From: Clostridiales bacterium
GTDB taxonomy: Bacteria > Bacillota > Clostridia > Caldicoprobacterales > UBA3941
Assembly (NCBI GenBank): GCA_012518535.1
Contig: JAAYRX010000196.1
Span: forward strand, 1-45,285
Reading direction: 5' to 3'
Length of the DNA: 45,285 bases
A program made the translations under genes and the position numbers. Under the pieces are notes generated by a model, which had not been told where the DNA came from, made no database searches, and saw only the letters and a list, made by a program, of their open reading frames with translations. Position 1 is the first letter of the stretch; every line of letters starts with the position of its first letter. Shown piece by piece: positions 28,841-39,873 of this stretch.

Positions 28841-29944
28841 CTAAAAATCATATCCTGAAAGGTTCAGCTCATCCCTCATTATAATGAGTTCCTTAAATAG
28901 TTCCTCATTGACAGGAACCCCTTTGTCCTTCCTATAGAGCCAGGTTTCATATTCCTTTTCCCCTGCGGTGAATATCCTGTCATGACCTTTGGCTTTCTTG
29001 GAGTTTCGAAGTTCCCTTAGGATATCACCGGTAGTCTTCTTAAAGGCTTCAAGCTCTGTAAAAGCGGAGATGTCTATGGCTATAAAGAAGTGTCCAAGGG
29101 CATAGGGGACTTTATTTCCCTTTTCATCAAACCCAAGGAGCATCTTTAAGAAGCTGCCACCCTGAAGGGCTGCGGACAAGATCTCTACCACTGTTGCATA
29201 GCCGTAACCCTTATAGCCGCCAAGATCCTCCCCCGCACCGCCAAGGGGTGTAAGGGCTGCCTTTCCTTTAACCAGGTCAACCAATACCTTTGTGGGATCG
29301 GTCTGATAATCCCCGTTCTCATCTATGACCCAGCCTTCCGGCATGGTTTTGCCCAGCTTATCGTAGACCTCAATCTTGCCTCGCTGCGTTATGGATGTAG
29401 CACAGTCCAGCATAAAGGGGAATTCCTCGTCGCTTGGAATACCGAATGTAATGGGATTGGTACCCAGCATGTTCTCAACACCAAAGGTGGGAGCTATGGA
29501 AGGTCTGGCATTGGTTCCGGTAATACCAATCATGCCGGCATCTACAGCCATCTTGGCATAATAGCCTGCAATACCGTAATGGGTGGAGTTTCTGACGGCA
29601 ACCATGCCCATACCATATTTTCTTGCCTTCTCAATGGCCATTTCCATGGACCTCTTACCTATCACCATACCCATGCCATGGTGTCCGTCTACTACGGCAG
29701 TTGTAGGGCCTTCCCTAACTATCTCAAAGTTAGTCTTGGCGAATTGGATCCCATCGTTGATTCTGTCATAATATATGGGTTTTAGTCTATTGGTTCCATG
29801 AGAGTCTATTCCCTGTTTATCTGCTTCGATAAGAACATCCGCACAGATCTTTGCATCCTCCTCCGGAACGCCTACCCCTTTGAAAACGTCCACCATAAAC
29901 CTTTCCATGGTAGCAAAATCGATCCATTTAATATTGTTGTCCAT
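28841..29944 (-). CDS. Ldh family (malate/L-lactate dehydrogenase, type 2) oxidoreductase
   Basis: GIDSHGTNRL, VDGHHGMGMVIGKRSMEMAI, VAVRNSTHYGIAGYYA, MLGTNPITFGIPS, GYKGYGYATVVEILSAAL. Start proposed at MDNNIKWIDF. Confidence 0.92.
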   Translation of the reverse strand: MDNNIKWIDFATMERFMVDVFKGVGVPEEDAKICADVLIEADKQGIDSHGTNRLKPIYYDRINDGIQFAKTNFEIVREGPTTAVVDGHHGMGMVIGKRSMEMAIEKARKYGMGMVAVRNSTHYGIAGYYAKMAVDAGMIGITGTNARPSIAPTFGVENMLGTNPITFGIPSDEEFPFMLDCATSITQRGKIEVYDKLGKTMPEGWVIDENGDYQTDPTKVLVDLVKGKAALTPLGGAGEDLGGYKGYGYATVVEILSAALQGGSFLKMLLGFDEKGNKVPYALGHFFIAIDISAFTELEAFKKTTGDILRELRNSKKAKGHDRIFTAGEKEYETWLYRKDKGVPVNEELFKELIIMRDELNLSGYDF

Positions 29945-30041
29945 GAATATCACCCTTTTTAAATTATTTTTATTTCCAACAGGTCCAGGCAAAGGCTTAA
30001 CCCCTATAGGATCCTATTAAACCTTTGTTCATTTGGAGCAC

Positions 30042-30091
30042 AAAAAAGCCGTCCTAAAACAAAGGCGTTATACGCCTTTGTTAGCACGACT
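30042..30091 (-). terminator. Long terminator hairpin downstream of the AraC-nitroreductase pair
   Basis: Minus strand AGTCGTgCTAACAAAGGCG-tataa-CGCCTTTGTTttAGgACGGCTTTTTT. Confidence 0.75.
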
Positions 30092-30221
30092 CTTAATCTC
30101 CGCATGACTTGTATTCTTTTAAACTTAATATACCATAAAGTCCGCCTTTTAACAAGGGAATTTTTAATTTGCACCCAGCTAGATATTATTGGCTTTATCT
30201 GGTCCCATAATAATATTCATA

Positions 30222-30818
30222 CTACCTCCACTCCGTCACTTCCTCCATGGACTTTCTTGGCCTCTTTCCCGACGATTCATCAGCCAGACCTATGGAGACT
30301 GCTGCTATCATGAGTCCATCCTGCTTTAGATAGTTTGTCAGTTCCTCATAGGCAAAGTATATATCACATATCCATAGTGAACCCAGTCCCATTTCGGTAG
30401 CCGATAGAAGCATGTTTTGAATGGATGCTCCAACGGATTGGGCACTTACCAGGTCATCTAAAGTCTCATAATATGTTCTTGACTCGCCTATATGACGAAG
30501 GTTCGGTGCAAATACAAAGATGTTTACCGGTGCCGTTCTCATTATTGAAAGGGTATGCCGTGCGCCTGATATCATCCTTGATTTTAGCTCAAAGTCATTT
30601 TCCATGTCAAAACGCTCTATGCCCAGTTCCATGGCATCTAAGACCCTCTCCCTTTCATCCTCATTCATGATTGCAACAAACTTCCATGGCTGTGAATTTT
30701 TAGATGAAGGAGCTGCGCAAGCAGCATTTATAAGAGTTTCTACTTGTTCTCTGGTTATTGTGTCAGGCTTAAATTTTCTAATGCTTCTCCTTTTATGAAT
30801 AGCTTTTGTTACGATCAT
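30222..30818 (-). CDS. Nitroreductase family protein
   Basis: KAIHKRRSIRKFKPDTITREQVETLINAACAAPSSKNSQPWKFV; GLGSLWICDIYF. Start ATG overlaps the AraC stop (ATGA). Confidence 0.92.
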   Translation of the reverse strand: MIVTKAIHKRRSIRKFKPDTITREQVETLINAACAAPSSKNSQPWKFVAIMNEDERERVLDAMELGIERFDMENDFELKSRMISGARHTLSIMRTAPVNIFVFAPNLRHIGESRTYYETLDDLVSAQSVGASIQNMLLSATEMGLGSLWICDIYFAYEELTNYLKQDGLMIAAVSIGLADESSGKRPRKSMEEVTEWR

Positions 30819-31708
30819 TTTTTTACCACAGGTATCCATACCTCACAATACTCCATTCCATCGTCATCCTTATAATACATTTCAAATTCCGGTGCGCAAT
30901 CATGTATATATCCTGAAGTGGGAAACCATTCTGAAAATATCCTCTTCCAAACATTGGGTATAGCGTTGGTAGTATCGGGTTGTGTATACTTCTCGGTGGT
31001 AAACACAGCCCATAAGCAGGACGGTATCTCCAACACCGTAAACTCATCATCCACACCACCTTCAGGTGTAAGAGAGCAAATCATGTATGGGAAGAAATCC
31101 TTTCCCGTATCCCTATAGCACATGACCGCATTGACAGGCATAAGACCAGTACTCCCTTCACCCCATTCAATACCCGAGGCTTTAACAATTTTTTCAACCA
31201 TCCCATTTTTATAGGATTCATCCCAAAACTCTGGTATATCTATAAAGTTCTGACCATCAACAGTGCTAACCACTTTCTCTACACCAAATACTGAAAAACC
31301 GTCCTTTCTCTCAATCCTATAATTCATCTCTACATCCCCTTTAATTGAAATTTGAAAGGATATGCGCGGATAGGCTTTAAGCTTAGCTCCCACGGTTCTA
31401 GCCTGTGACGGGGATATACCGTGGAGCTTTTGAAATGCCCGTGAAAAGGATTCATGGGTCTCATATCCATATTTTAGTGCAAGGTCAATTATTCTAATAC
31501 CACTATTCTGGAGTTCGAAAGCGGCCAGGGTAAGTCGCCTTCTCCTGATATACTCAGATAGGGGCACATCCGTGATAAAAGAAAACATCCTTTGAAAATG
31601 ATAGACCGAACAACAGGCTATTCTAGCTATCTCTTCAAAGTCTATTTCCTGGTCAATATTTTCTTCAATGTATTGCATTGCACTGTTTAAACGCTTAAAC
31701 CATTCCAT
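30815..31708 (-). CDS. AraC-family regulator with C-terminal GyrI-like effector-binding domain
   Basis: IARIACCSVYHFQRMFSFITDVPLSEYIRRRRLTLAAFEL...ALKYGYETHESFSRAFQKLHGISPSQAR; C-term GyrI-like DCAPEFEMYYKDDDGMEYCEVWIPV. Confidence 0.93.
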   Translation of the reverse strand: MEWFKRLNSAMQYIEENIDQEIDFEEIARIACCSVYHFQRMFSFITDVPLSEYIRRRRLTLAAFELQNSGIRIIDLALKYGYETHESFSRAFQKLHGISPSQARTVGAKLKAYPRISFQISIKGDVEMNYRIERKDGFSVFGVEKVVSTVDGQNFIDIPEFWDESYKNGMVEKIVKASGIEWGEGSTGLMPVNAVMCYRDTGKDFFPYMICSLTPEGGVDDEFTVLEIPSCLWAVFTTEKYTQPDTTNAIPNVWKRIFSEWFPTSGYIHDCAPEFEMYYKDDDGMEYCEVWIPVVKK

Positions 31709-32246
31709 GCTCTTATACCCCTCACTGGCTTTAGTATACCTAAGTATATTCTATATGACTTGACTTTTCATGCACCAAAATATCAACATCTATTAAAAGT
31801 CTATTGCCGAAGATAGCTGATTGCAATATATAAGGGGATCCTCTATATCAGGATCATCGTCCACCTAAAAGACCTTATTCCCCTCCTGTAGCTGACCACA
31901 TATATTGATAAATATCATACATCAATTTGTAAATATTGTAAACATATCCCTATGTTTATAGGTCACAAAGAATACCGTTGTTTATAGATAAGATGAGCTT
32001 ACCGGTCTAGCTATATCAGATCTTTATGATAAAAATATACTAGTCCTTGTTTATAGTAAATATGGTGGTTATGTCTTCTGAAATGTATTGTTGTAGCTCT
32101 ATCAGGGATTTCATCTTGCTATTGTATGCAAATAATAAGGAGGACAGCCTATGCCAGCACCTACTAAAATACCTCGGGTAGCCGCCGGATTAAACCATCC
32201 TCCCTTTGAAATTTTTATGAAACCCAACTACACAAATTGGGGAATA

Positions 32247-33878
32247 TTATGCACCCATGAACATCTTTATATCATCATCAACCTCGCCAATACCGCCAAT
32301 CCCAAACTTTTCTACCAGTACTTTTGCAACATTGGGGGATAGGAAACCAGGCAGGGTCGGTCCTAGATGGATGTTTTTTACACCCAGGTAAAGTAGAGCC
32401 AGCAGCACTATAACGGCTTTTTGCTCATACCAGGCAATATTGTACACTATGGGTAGTTCATTGACATCCTCAAGCTCAAAGATTTCCTTGAGTTTTAAAG
32501 CGATAAGCGCCAGGGAATATGAGTCATTACACTGGCCGGCATCCAGGACCCTGGGTATGCCACCGATATCTCCCAGATCCAGTTTGTTGTACCTATACTT
32601 GGCACATCCCGCTGTAAGAATTACGGTATCCTGGGGAAGTCTGTCCGCAAATTGAGTGTAGTAATCTCTGGATTTCATCCTTCCATCACAACCTGCCATT
32701 ACAAAGAACTTCTTAATAGCACCGCTCTTTACAGCTTCAACAACCTTATCCGCCAAGGCAAATACCTGATTGTGGGCAAAGCCGCCTACGATGATTCCCT
32801 TTTCAATTTCCTCAGGGGCCTTAAGACTCTTTGCCATCTCGATAATCTGGGAAAAATCCTTCTTGCCCTCTTCATCAGCATCAATATGAACGCATCCGGG
32901 ATATCCAGTTGACCCGGTTGTAAAGATTCTGGATCTTACCTCTTCACTTCTTGGAGGGACTATGCAGTTGGTGGTAAATAGAATGGGTCCGTTAAAGGAT
33001 GCGAACTCCTCTATCTGTTTCCACCAGGCATTTCCGTAGTTGCCGACAAAGTTATCGTATTTCTTAAAGGCCGGGTAATAGTGGGCAGGCAACATCTCAC
33101 CATGGGTATACACATCCACCCCAGTGCCTTGGGTTTGCTCCAGTAATTGTTCAAGATCCGTCAAATCATGACCCGATACCAAAATTGCCGGGTTATTTCT
33201 TACACCGATATTAACCTCGGTTATCTCAGGATTACCATACTTTGAAGTATTGGCAGTATCCAACAGAGCCATGGCTTTAACACCATATTCACCTGTCTTA
33301 AGAGTTAAAGCTACCAAATCATCGGCGCTCAAACTGTCATCGACAGTAGCAGCCAGAGCCTCATATACGAAGGCATATAGATCATAATCTTCTTTACCTA
33401 TGTTGAGGGCATGATGAGTGTATGCGGCCAAACCCTTTAGGCCGTATATAATCATTTCCCTAAGAGATCTGATGTCTTCATCCTCCGTGGACAGAACCCC
33501 TGCAGCTACAGCCTTTTTTAGCATGGATTCCCTGTCACTGACAGTAAATGTAGCTGAATCATGAAGATCTAAGGCGCCCACCTTGGTCCTTAACTGATCC
33601 CTGACGGCCAGCATCTTAATAATATCTTTTTCAATGGCATCGTCGTCGAAGTTAGCATTGGTAATTGTAATGAAGAGACTGTTCAACATATCGTGATTGA
33701 ACGTACCTAATTCCTTGACATCCAAATCTCCTTTAACAACTATTTCGGATATGCCTTTTAGTGTATAGATAAGTAAGTCCTGTAGATTCGCTACTTCAGG
33801 TGTCTTACCGCATACTCCTCGCACCGTACAACCGGTACCTCTTGCGGTTTCCTGACATTGATAACAAAACATATTCAT
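32247..33878 (-). CDS. hcp: Hydroxylamine reductase (hybrid-cluster protein)
   Basis: [89 protein letters not shown]. Confidence 0.96.
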   Translation of the reverse strand: MNMFCYQCQETARGTGCTVRGVCGKTPEVANLQDLLIYTLKGISEIVVKGDLDVKELGTFNHDMLNSLFITITNANFDDDAIEKDIIKMLAVRDQLRTKVGALDLHDSATFTVSDRESMLKKAVAAGVLSTEDEDIRSLREMIIYGLKGLAAYTHHALNIGKEDYDLYAFVYEALAATVDDSLSADDLVALTLKTGEYGVKAMALLDTANTSKYGNPEITEVNIGVRNNPAILVSGHDLTDLEQLLEQTQGTGVDVYTHGEMLPAHYYPAFKKYDNFVGNYGNAWWKQIEEFASFNGPILFTTNCIVPPRSEEVRSRIFTTGSTGYPGCVHIDADEEGKKDFSQIIEMAKSLKAPEEIEKGIIVGGFAHNQVFALADKVVEAVKSGAIKKFFVMAGCDGRMKSRDYYTQFADRLPQDTVILTAGCAKYRYNKLDLGDIGGIPRVLDAGQCNDSYSLALIALKLKEIFELEDVNELPIVYNIAWYEQKAVIVLLALLYLGVKNIHLGPTLPGFLSPNVAKVLVEKFGIGGIGEVDDDIKMFMGA

Positions 33879-34110
33879 TCAATTTCCCCCCTGATTTTAG
33901 TCCCAATGGATTACTCCGGGACATCTAGTTAATATATTTATGATATAACGTATCCTCTATTAAGGGATTGATTATGAAATCCATATATCCCAATTTCCGT
34001 ATGGGGTACATCAACAATAATTCAATTGCTTAGACTATGAGATTTATATAATAGAATTGATTCAATTTGTTTGTGTTTTATGGGGCAGGAAGGGTCGTCT
34101 GCCCCTGACA

Positions 34111-34668
34111 TCAGCTTGTGTACTTTGCTTCCAATTTATCCAACAGATTAATATATTTTTCCTGGATCTTGTATGCTCTGGCCTTTTCCTCAAAGGTGTT
34201 ACACTGCGTATTTATTTCCTCCAGTGTCCTCTCTGTCAAGTTATTCCTGGCATACTCATAAACGACCCTATCCTCTTTGTCAATATGACGACTCAATAAA
34301 TCGGCATATCCTATTGCATTTCCAATTATGTCCAGTTTGGCTTCGTCATCTCCCGCTATAACCTTCGCTACAGCATCGCCCAATTGCATGGTATACAACC
34401 TACCCAAGTCATGCTCAACCAGCATTCCATGGGTCACCAGCTTATCAGCCGCCGGACCCAGCTCATCTACCATTCTATTAAAGAGCATCTTCTCTTCTTT
34501 ACCATGGTGATGGGCATCAGCATAGTTTTTTATAAAGTCGATTATCCTAAAGAAGTCTTCATATTCAATGTCCATTCCCTTAAGGATTCTATAACAGTAT
34601 TTTCTTATGACTTTTAGCATTCGCTTTATGTTTTTATGTTCCTCTATCATCAAGCCAATACTGTCCAT
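34111..34668 (-). CDS. Hemerythrin HHE domain protein
   Basis: MIEEHKNIKRML, DAHHHGKEEKMLF, LVEHDLGR, HIDKEDRVVYEYA. Confidence 0.9.
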   Translation of the reverse strand: MDSIGLMIEEHKNIKRMLKVIRKYCYRILKGMDIEYEDFFRIIDFIKNYADAHHHGKEEKMLFNRMVDELGPAADKLVTHGMLVEHDLGRLYTMQLGDAVAKVIAGDDEAKLDIIGNAIGYADLLSRHIDKEDRVVYEYARNNLTERTLEEINTQCNTFEEKARAYKIQEKYINLLDKLEAKYTS

Positions 34669-34673
34669 GATGT

Positions 34674-34874
34674 TTAAACCGCCTGGTTTAATTCTTCAAC
34701 GAGCTTATTAATATCAATACCGTGAACCATTGCGGCCTCTTCCAGGGTCTCTGCCTGGGCAGAAGGACAACCAACACAGCCCATATTAAAGCTAAATAGA
34801 GTTTCTATAACTTGGGGATATTCCCTTAATATTTTACCTATTGTCATTTCCTTGGTTATTTTCATAATCTTCAT
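34674..34874 (-). CDS. DUF1858-type small redox-associated protein
   Basis: 66 aa ITKEMTIGKILREYPQVIETLFSFNMGCVGCPSAQAETLEEAAMVHGIDINKLVEELN. Confidence 0.88.
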   Translation of the reverse strand: MKIMKITKEMTIGKILREYPQVIETLFSFNMGCVGCPSAQAETLEEAAMVHGIDINKLVEELNQAV

Positions 34875-34897
34875 ACCTCCATCAATATAATATAATA

Positions 34898-34927
34898 ATT
34901 ATCCTATAATCCGACGACATTTGTCAA
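34898..34927 (-). promoter_or_regulatory. Candidate promoter for the DUF1858-hemerythrin genes
   Basis: Minus strand TTGACA - 18 bp - GATAAT just upstream of 34874. Confidence 0.5.
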
Positions 34928-35317
34928 GCTGCAAATCATTGGGTAAGATCATTGACTAATATGTTGGAATGGGTCAGATACAAGCCCACCCTTTTAATCA
35001 TCCTCCTTCTTATGCATAGTGATTGAGTGGTTCTATTATTAACTGTCTGATAATACTTATTCATTTAAGTCTCAAGCACTCGGATTACAGGCTTTGTAAC
35101 TCGTTTACTGAGAAAAGTTTTCTCGAAGCTTTTCTATTTCAATCATATGATACATCAGTGCCTGTATAGAATCTGTGACCTGGCTCACTATTCCAAACTT
35201 TTTGTTGTTGTTTTATTTATATTGTTATAATATAAAAGTGAATTACCTATGCGTTTGTAGAAAGGAGGACGAGCATTTCGCTTTTGACCTCAGTCAGAGC
35301 CCATATGCTCATTATTA

Positions 35318-36390
35318 TGAAAATTGGATTGATCGGCTTACCATCAACGGGTAAGACAACTTTTTTTCAACTACTTACCGGGACTGATTCTTCCCAAAAC
35401 AAAAGTGAGGCCAACTTTGGGATAGCCAAGGTACCTGATGATAGAATAGACTTTTTATCGGGGATATACAAGCCTAAAAAAACCACCCATGCTACCATCG
35501 AAGTCACCGATATCCAGGGGATTCAACCGTCGACCACCGCGGGCAAGAGCTCTTCCCTGCATTTTCTGGAGGCTGTCCGCCAGGTGGATGCCCTGGTTCA
35601 TGTGGTCAGGGCTTTTGAAGACGACAATGTTTTCCATACTGAAGGCAGTATAGATCCGTACAGGGATATTGAGATCGTCAATTTGGAGCTGCTTTTTGCG
35701 GATCTTGCAGTAATGGAAAACCGGATCCATCGGATTGAAACCAGCAAAAAAATAACCAAGGAAAACCAGCAGGAATTGGAACTAATAAGACGCTGCAAGG
35801 AATGCCTGGAAAATGAAGGCCTTCTCTATAATATGGATTTGACCCAGGAGGAAAGGCAGATCCTTAAGACCTTTAATTTTCTCACCGAAAGGCCCTTAAT
35901 TCTCCTGATAAATCTGGATGAGGATCAGTTTATCTCCGGCGATTATTCTAAGAAGGATGAGATAGCGGCTTTTGCCAGGGATAAAAATATCCCTGTGATC
36001 GAAGTCTGTGCCAAGATCGAACTCGAGATAGGCCAGTTGGAGGATGAATACAAATCAGCCTTTATGGAGGAGCTGGGAATTACCGAAACTGGTACCGGTA
36101 AGCTGGCCAGGGCGGCCTATGATCTATTGGGACTAATATCCTTTATCACCGTCGGAGAGGATGAGGTCCGAGCCTGGCCAATAAGGGTGGGTACCAGCGC
36201 AAGGGAAGCCGCCGGAAAGGTACATTCCGATATTGCCAGGGGTTTTATTAGGGCAGAGGTTGCCGGATTTCAGGACTTTAAAGCCCATGGTTCCATGCAA
36301 AAACTAAAAGAGAAAGGTCTACTTAGGTTGGAAGGCAAGGAAGCGATAGTTGAAGACGGAGACATCATTAATTTTCGGTTTAATGTATAG
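35318..36390 (+). CDS. YchF/Obg-like GTPase (DUF933/TGS C-terminal)
   Basis: MKIGLIGLPSTGKTTFFQLLTG (P-loop), LVHVVRAFEDDNVFHTEGSIDPYRDIEIVNLEL, ARGFIRAEV, VEDGDIINFRFNV. Confidence 0.85.
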
Positions 36391-36444
36391 ATATGACTGA
36401 ACTTATAATGTTATGGTGTAAATCTATAAAATTATCTTTAGACC

Positions 36445-36482
36445 AAGGCAAAAGGGGGAGCTATAGCTCCCCCTTCTGCCTT
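36445..36482 (+). terminator. Terminator downstream of the ychF-like gene
   Basis: aaggca-a-aagggggagc-tata-gctccccctt-c-tgcctt, a 16-bp stem with one mismatch. Confidence 0.75.
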
Positions 36483-36618
36483 ATACTTCAATCCGGTCTA
36501 AGTAATTACTATATGTTATATTCACTTCAAATTCTCCAATTAGATTTCATATTCGCACAATATTCAATAATTCATATTTTATAGCGACTGTACTTTTTTG
36601 ATATATATGTCATGTTAT

Positions 36619-37158
36619 TTACAAGTATTCAGGCTCAATTAATCCATAGTTTCCGTCCTTCCGCTTATACAAGACATTAACCTCATCGGAGCTAGCATTT
36701 CTAAACACAAAAAAGTTGTGACCCAGTAATTCCATCTGAAGTGTTGCTTCTTCCAAATTCATGGGTTTGACAGCGAATCGTTTGGTTCGAACAATCCTGG
36801 GTTCATTCTCCTCCTCAAAAGGCACGTCGGGTCTGAATAGGGGTAAGTCGTTCTTAAAAGCCCCAGTCTTAATCCTTCTTCCCAGGCGGGTCCGGTGTTT
36901 ACGTATCTGCCTCTCTAACTTGTCCAATACCATATCGATAGAAGCATACATGTCATCAGTAGATTCCTCGGCCCTAATCACTACGCCATTGAAGGGAATG
37001 GTCACCTCGATTATATGCCGGTAGCCTTCCACCGACAAAGTTACCTGAGCTTCCACATTCTCGTCGAAATAGCGTCTCAGCTTTGAAACCTTTTTGTTCA
37101 CTTGGTTTCTCAACGAATCGGTGATCTCTAGATTCTTGCCGCTAAGATTGATTCTCAT
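36619..37158 (-). CDS. hpf: Long-form ribosome hibernation promoting factor (RaiA/HPF)
   Basis: MRINLSGKNLEITDSLRNQVNKKVSKLRRYFDENVEAQVTLSVEGYRHIIEVTIPFNG; C-term VRTKRFAVKPMNLEEATLQMELLGHNFFVFRNASSDEVNVLYKRKDGNYGLIEPE. Confidence 0.95.
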   Translation of the reverse strand: MRINLSGKNLEITDSLRNQVNKKVSKLRRYFDENVEAQVTLSVEGYRHIIEVTIPFNGVVIRAEESTDDMYASIDMVLDKLERQIRKHRTRLGRRIKTGAFKNDLPLFRPDVPFEEENEPRIVRTKRFAVKPMNLEEATLQMELLGHNFFVFRNASSDEVNVLYKRKDGNYGLIEPEYL

Positions 37159-37397
37159 ACCGGTTAGCTCCTTTCAACCATTGTTAGGTCCTACCTGTTT
37201 AGGGAGTGAATCACTTATTAGATTCTTACCCCCTATATTATATTTTAAACCAATAAAAATTATCAGCTTAACGGTAAAAATTAATTTTAGCGGTATATGA
37301 ATAATGTCATATTATATATAATTTTGGCTTGTTTTGTGATTTTACACAATAATATAGAAGTATATGTGATAATAGGCTTTATGGGGGTGAGGCCGAT

Positions 37398-37574
37398 ATG
37401 ACTTTGGCGGAGCTGAAAGGTGAACTTGAGAAACAGCGGGAACTTTTGACTGATATCCTTCGAAAAAAGGATATGGATATGCAGGATGATAAAGTTCTCG
37501 CTTTAAGCAGGAGTCTGGACAAGCTAATCGCAACATATCTTGAAATGACAATAAGCAAGACAGACAAGTACTAA
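37398..37574 (+). CDS. Spo0E-like aspartyl-phosphatase family small protein (58 aa; not in supplied ORF track)
   Basis: MTLAELKGELEKQRELLTDILRKKDMDMQDDKVLALSRSLDKLIATYLEMTISKTDKY; LSRSLDKLI matches the SQELD-type Spo0E signature; GGGGGTGAGG upstream as RBS. Confidence 0.78.
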   Translation: MTLAELKGELEKQRELLTDILRKKDMDMQDDKVLALSRSLDKLIATYLEMTISKTDKY

Positions 37575-37680
37575 ATTTAAGTAAAACCAAACCATATATG
37601 TGCCAAGGACAGGGACAATGCCCTGCCCTTGGAGGTTGGTTGAATTTATAGTATGTCAATTCTATTCATTGTTTTTACTT

Positions 37681-38190
37681 TTATCTGGCTAATTTGATCC
37701 CTACGGAATAAAACCTTCTGTTAATTTCAGGGTATTCCTCATCATCAACGGTGATTACGTTGGGAGGAGGATTCACTTCCCATCTGTTTCCGACCATCTT
37801 CATATCAAGTGAAATGTAATTACTCTCTTCGGCTCCCTGGAATTCGATATATATAGTTTTGGTTCCATCTTCGTTGTCATAGACGTTTTCACTAAAGTAC
37901 ACGGAAACACCGTCCGTTTCCCAACCCTGTTCCTCAAGCAAGGCATATGCCTCTTTTTTTATATACCTTTCAGCCACCAATGGCAACTGATATTCAATTG
38001 TAAAGTTATAGATATAAAATAGAAGTATTATCACTACAGCACAAGCCAGGATTGTCCCGGACAAGCGAAGTAAAAGATACCTGGAGTCCTTTTCCTTCCT
38101 GGATTCGATTATAGATCTAATCCCAAAAAAGATCAAGGGCAGCAGTATTAATACCCCTATCCCGACAAAAACAACAATAGCATCCTTCAT
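37681..38190 (-). CDS. Hypothetical membrane protein
   Basis: 169 aa with two N-terminal TM segments and a soluble C-terminus; 14 nt downstream of the ABC ATPase gene. Confidence 0.65.
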   Translation of the reverse strand: MKDAIVVFVGIGVLILLPLIFFGIRSIIESRKEKDSRYLLLRLSGTILACAVVIILLFYIYNFTIEYQLPLVAERYIKKEAYALLEEQGWETDGVSVYFSENVYDNEDGTKTIYIEFQGAEESNYISLDMKMVGNRWEVNPPPNVITVDDEEYPEINRRFYSVGIKLAR

Positions 38191-38204
38191 GTAAACCTGC
38201 CCTC

Positions 38205-38927
38205 CTATAAGACCTTTCCCAGAAATTCCCTGGTCCTGTCCCTCTGCGGGTTGTCGAATAGCTCCTGTGGTGCACCCTCTTCGTAGATGATCCCCTCATC
38301 CATGAACATTATCCTATCGCCTACTTCTTTTGCAAACCCCATCTCATGAGTAACCACTACCATGGTCATGCCTTCATTGGCCAGCTGTTTCATAACGTTC
38401 AAGACCTCACCCACCATCTCCGGATCCAGGGCAGAGGTTGGCTCATCGAAAAGCATTACTTCCGGATCCATAGCAAGGGCTCTGGCGATTGCCACTCTTT
38501 GTTTTTGCCCACCGGATAGTCTGTTTGGATACTCATTGTCCTTATCGGGTAGACCAACCTTGCTGAGAAGATCCCTGGCCTTATCGTGGGCTTCGACCTT
38601 TGACATACCCTTAAGCTTCATGGGGGCCAGAGTTATGTTCTCCATAACAGTCATGTGAGGAAACAGGTTAAACTGCTGAAACACCATGCCCACCTTTTGA
38701 CGGAGGCGATTTATATCCTTCCTTTGTTCAACCAAGGGTATCCCATCTATGATAATCTCTCCGGATGTTGGTTCTTCCAGGAGGTTCAAACAGCGTAGAA
38801 ATGTACTCTTCCCGGAGCCACTTGCGCCAATTACACAGACCACTTCCTGCTTTTTTATACGCGTATTTACCCCTTTCAGCACTTGCAGCATCCCAAAGTA
38901 TTTATGCAGATTTACTACCTCAATCAC
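38205..38927 (-). CDS. Polar amino acid ABC transporter ATP-binding protein
   Basis: [79 protein letters not shown]. Confidence 0.94.
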   Translation of the reverse strand: MIEVVNLHKYFGMLQVLKGVNTRIKKQEVVCVIGASGSGKSTFLRCLNLLEEPTSGEIIIDGIPLVEQRKDINRLRQKVGMVFQQFNLFPHMTVMENITLAPMKLKGMSKVEAHDKARDLLSKVGLPDKDNEYPNRLSGGQKQRVAIARALAMDPEVMLFDEPTSALDPEMVGEVLNVMKQLANEGMTMVVVTHEMGFAKEVGDRIMFMDEGIIYEEGAPQELFDNPQRDRTREFLGKVL

Positions 38928-39603
38928 TTTCTCGCAGCCTCCCCTCCAGTTTATTCAACAACCAGGTCAATATGGTAGTTATATATAGATATATCAGTGC
39001 AACCACGATAAAAGGTGTATAGGCATCGAAGGTTCTTCCTCTGACAATATTCCCCGCCCGGGTCAGGTCATCAAGAGCTATATATCCTGCAATAGCCGTT
39101 TCCTTTAACAATACAATGAACTCATTGGCCAGGGCGGGCAATATATTCTTAATTGCCTGGGGTATAATAATATAAATCATTGAGTGAGAATAGGAGAAAC
39201 CCAGGGACCTGGCAGCTTCCATCTGTCCCCTGTCTACCGCCAGGATACCTGCCCTTATGAGTTCACATACATAGGCTCCACTGTTAATTCCAAAGGCAAC
39301 CGAGGCCACTACTATCTTTGGCAGGTTACTGCTCCCCAATATGGCATAATAGATGAGCACCAACTGTACCACTGCAGGGGTGCCCCTTATTACATCCACA
39401 TAAAGGGTTGCCAGGCCTTGCAACCATTTAATCCTTCCCAGTTTGGCCAGGGCCATGAACAGGCCGATTATAGTTCCTAAAACAGCTGCATACAGGGTCA
39501 GTTGAAGGGATATTCCCAGTCCCTGTATGAACTGCATATAGCGCTGTTCTCTAATTAAATTATAATATATTGCATCGGACAAAGACTTAATAACAGAGTC
39601 CAT
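38920..39603 (-). CDS. Polar amino acid ABC transporter permease
   Basis: [104 protein letters not shown]. Confidence 0.94.
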   Translation of the reverse strand: MDSVIKSLSDAIYYNLIREQRYMQFIQGLGISLQLTLYAAVLGTIIGLFMALAKLGRIKWLQGLATLYVDVIRGTPAVVQLVLIYYAILGSSNLPKIVVASVAFGINSGAYVCELIRAGILAVDRGQMEAARSLGFSYSHSMIYIIIPQAIKNILPALANEFIVLLKETAIAGYIALDDLTRAGNIVRGRTFDAYTPFIVVALIYLYITTILTWLLNKLEGRLRESD

Positions 39604-39807
39604 TCACTTTAACTCCTTTGATATTTTGTAAGTTAGTCGCTTTCCTGGTTCATAGTACACATTGTGGCCAATGTTTGTAATCCAATTCTACAATAGAATG
39701 TATAAATATGCAATAGGTGATATGGCTAAAATCAGTTGGCTCTCCGAAAGAATAAGCAGTATAACTTCTGACCACCTTAACACTTAAAGTCGATAAGCAA
39801 ACTGAAA

Positions 39808-39835
39808 GTCGGTACCGGAGGATTCCAATACCGAC
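39808..39835 (-). terminator. Candidate intra-operon terminator/attenuator between the SBP and permease genes
   Basis: Minus strand GTCGGTA-14 nt-TACCGAC followed by TTTCAGTTT. Confidence 0.45.
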
Positions 39836-39873
39836 ATTTACTTACAAACCCTTTATATATTTTTATATGCTAA

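Noticed and set aside
32151-32342. 63-aa plus-strand ORF with RBS-like AAGGAGG upstream
   Set aside because: Runs into the hcp 3' end on the opposite strand; no recognisable domain, although the upstream AAGGAGG is suggestive.
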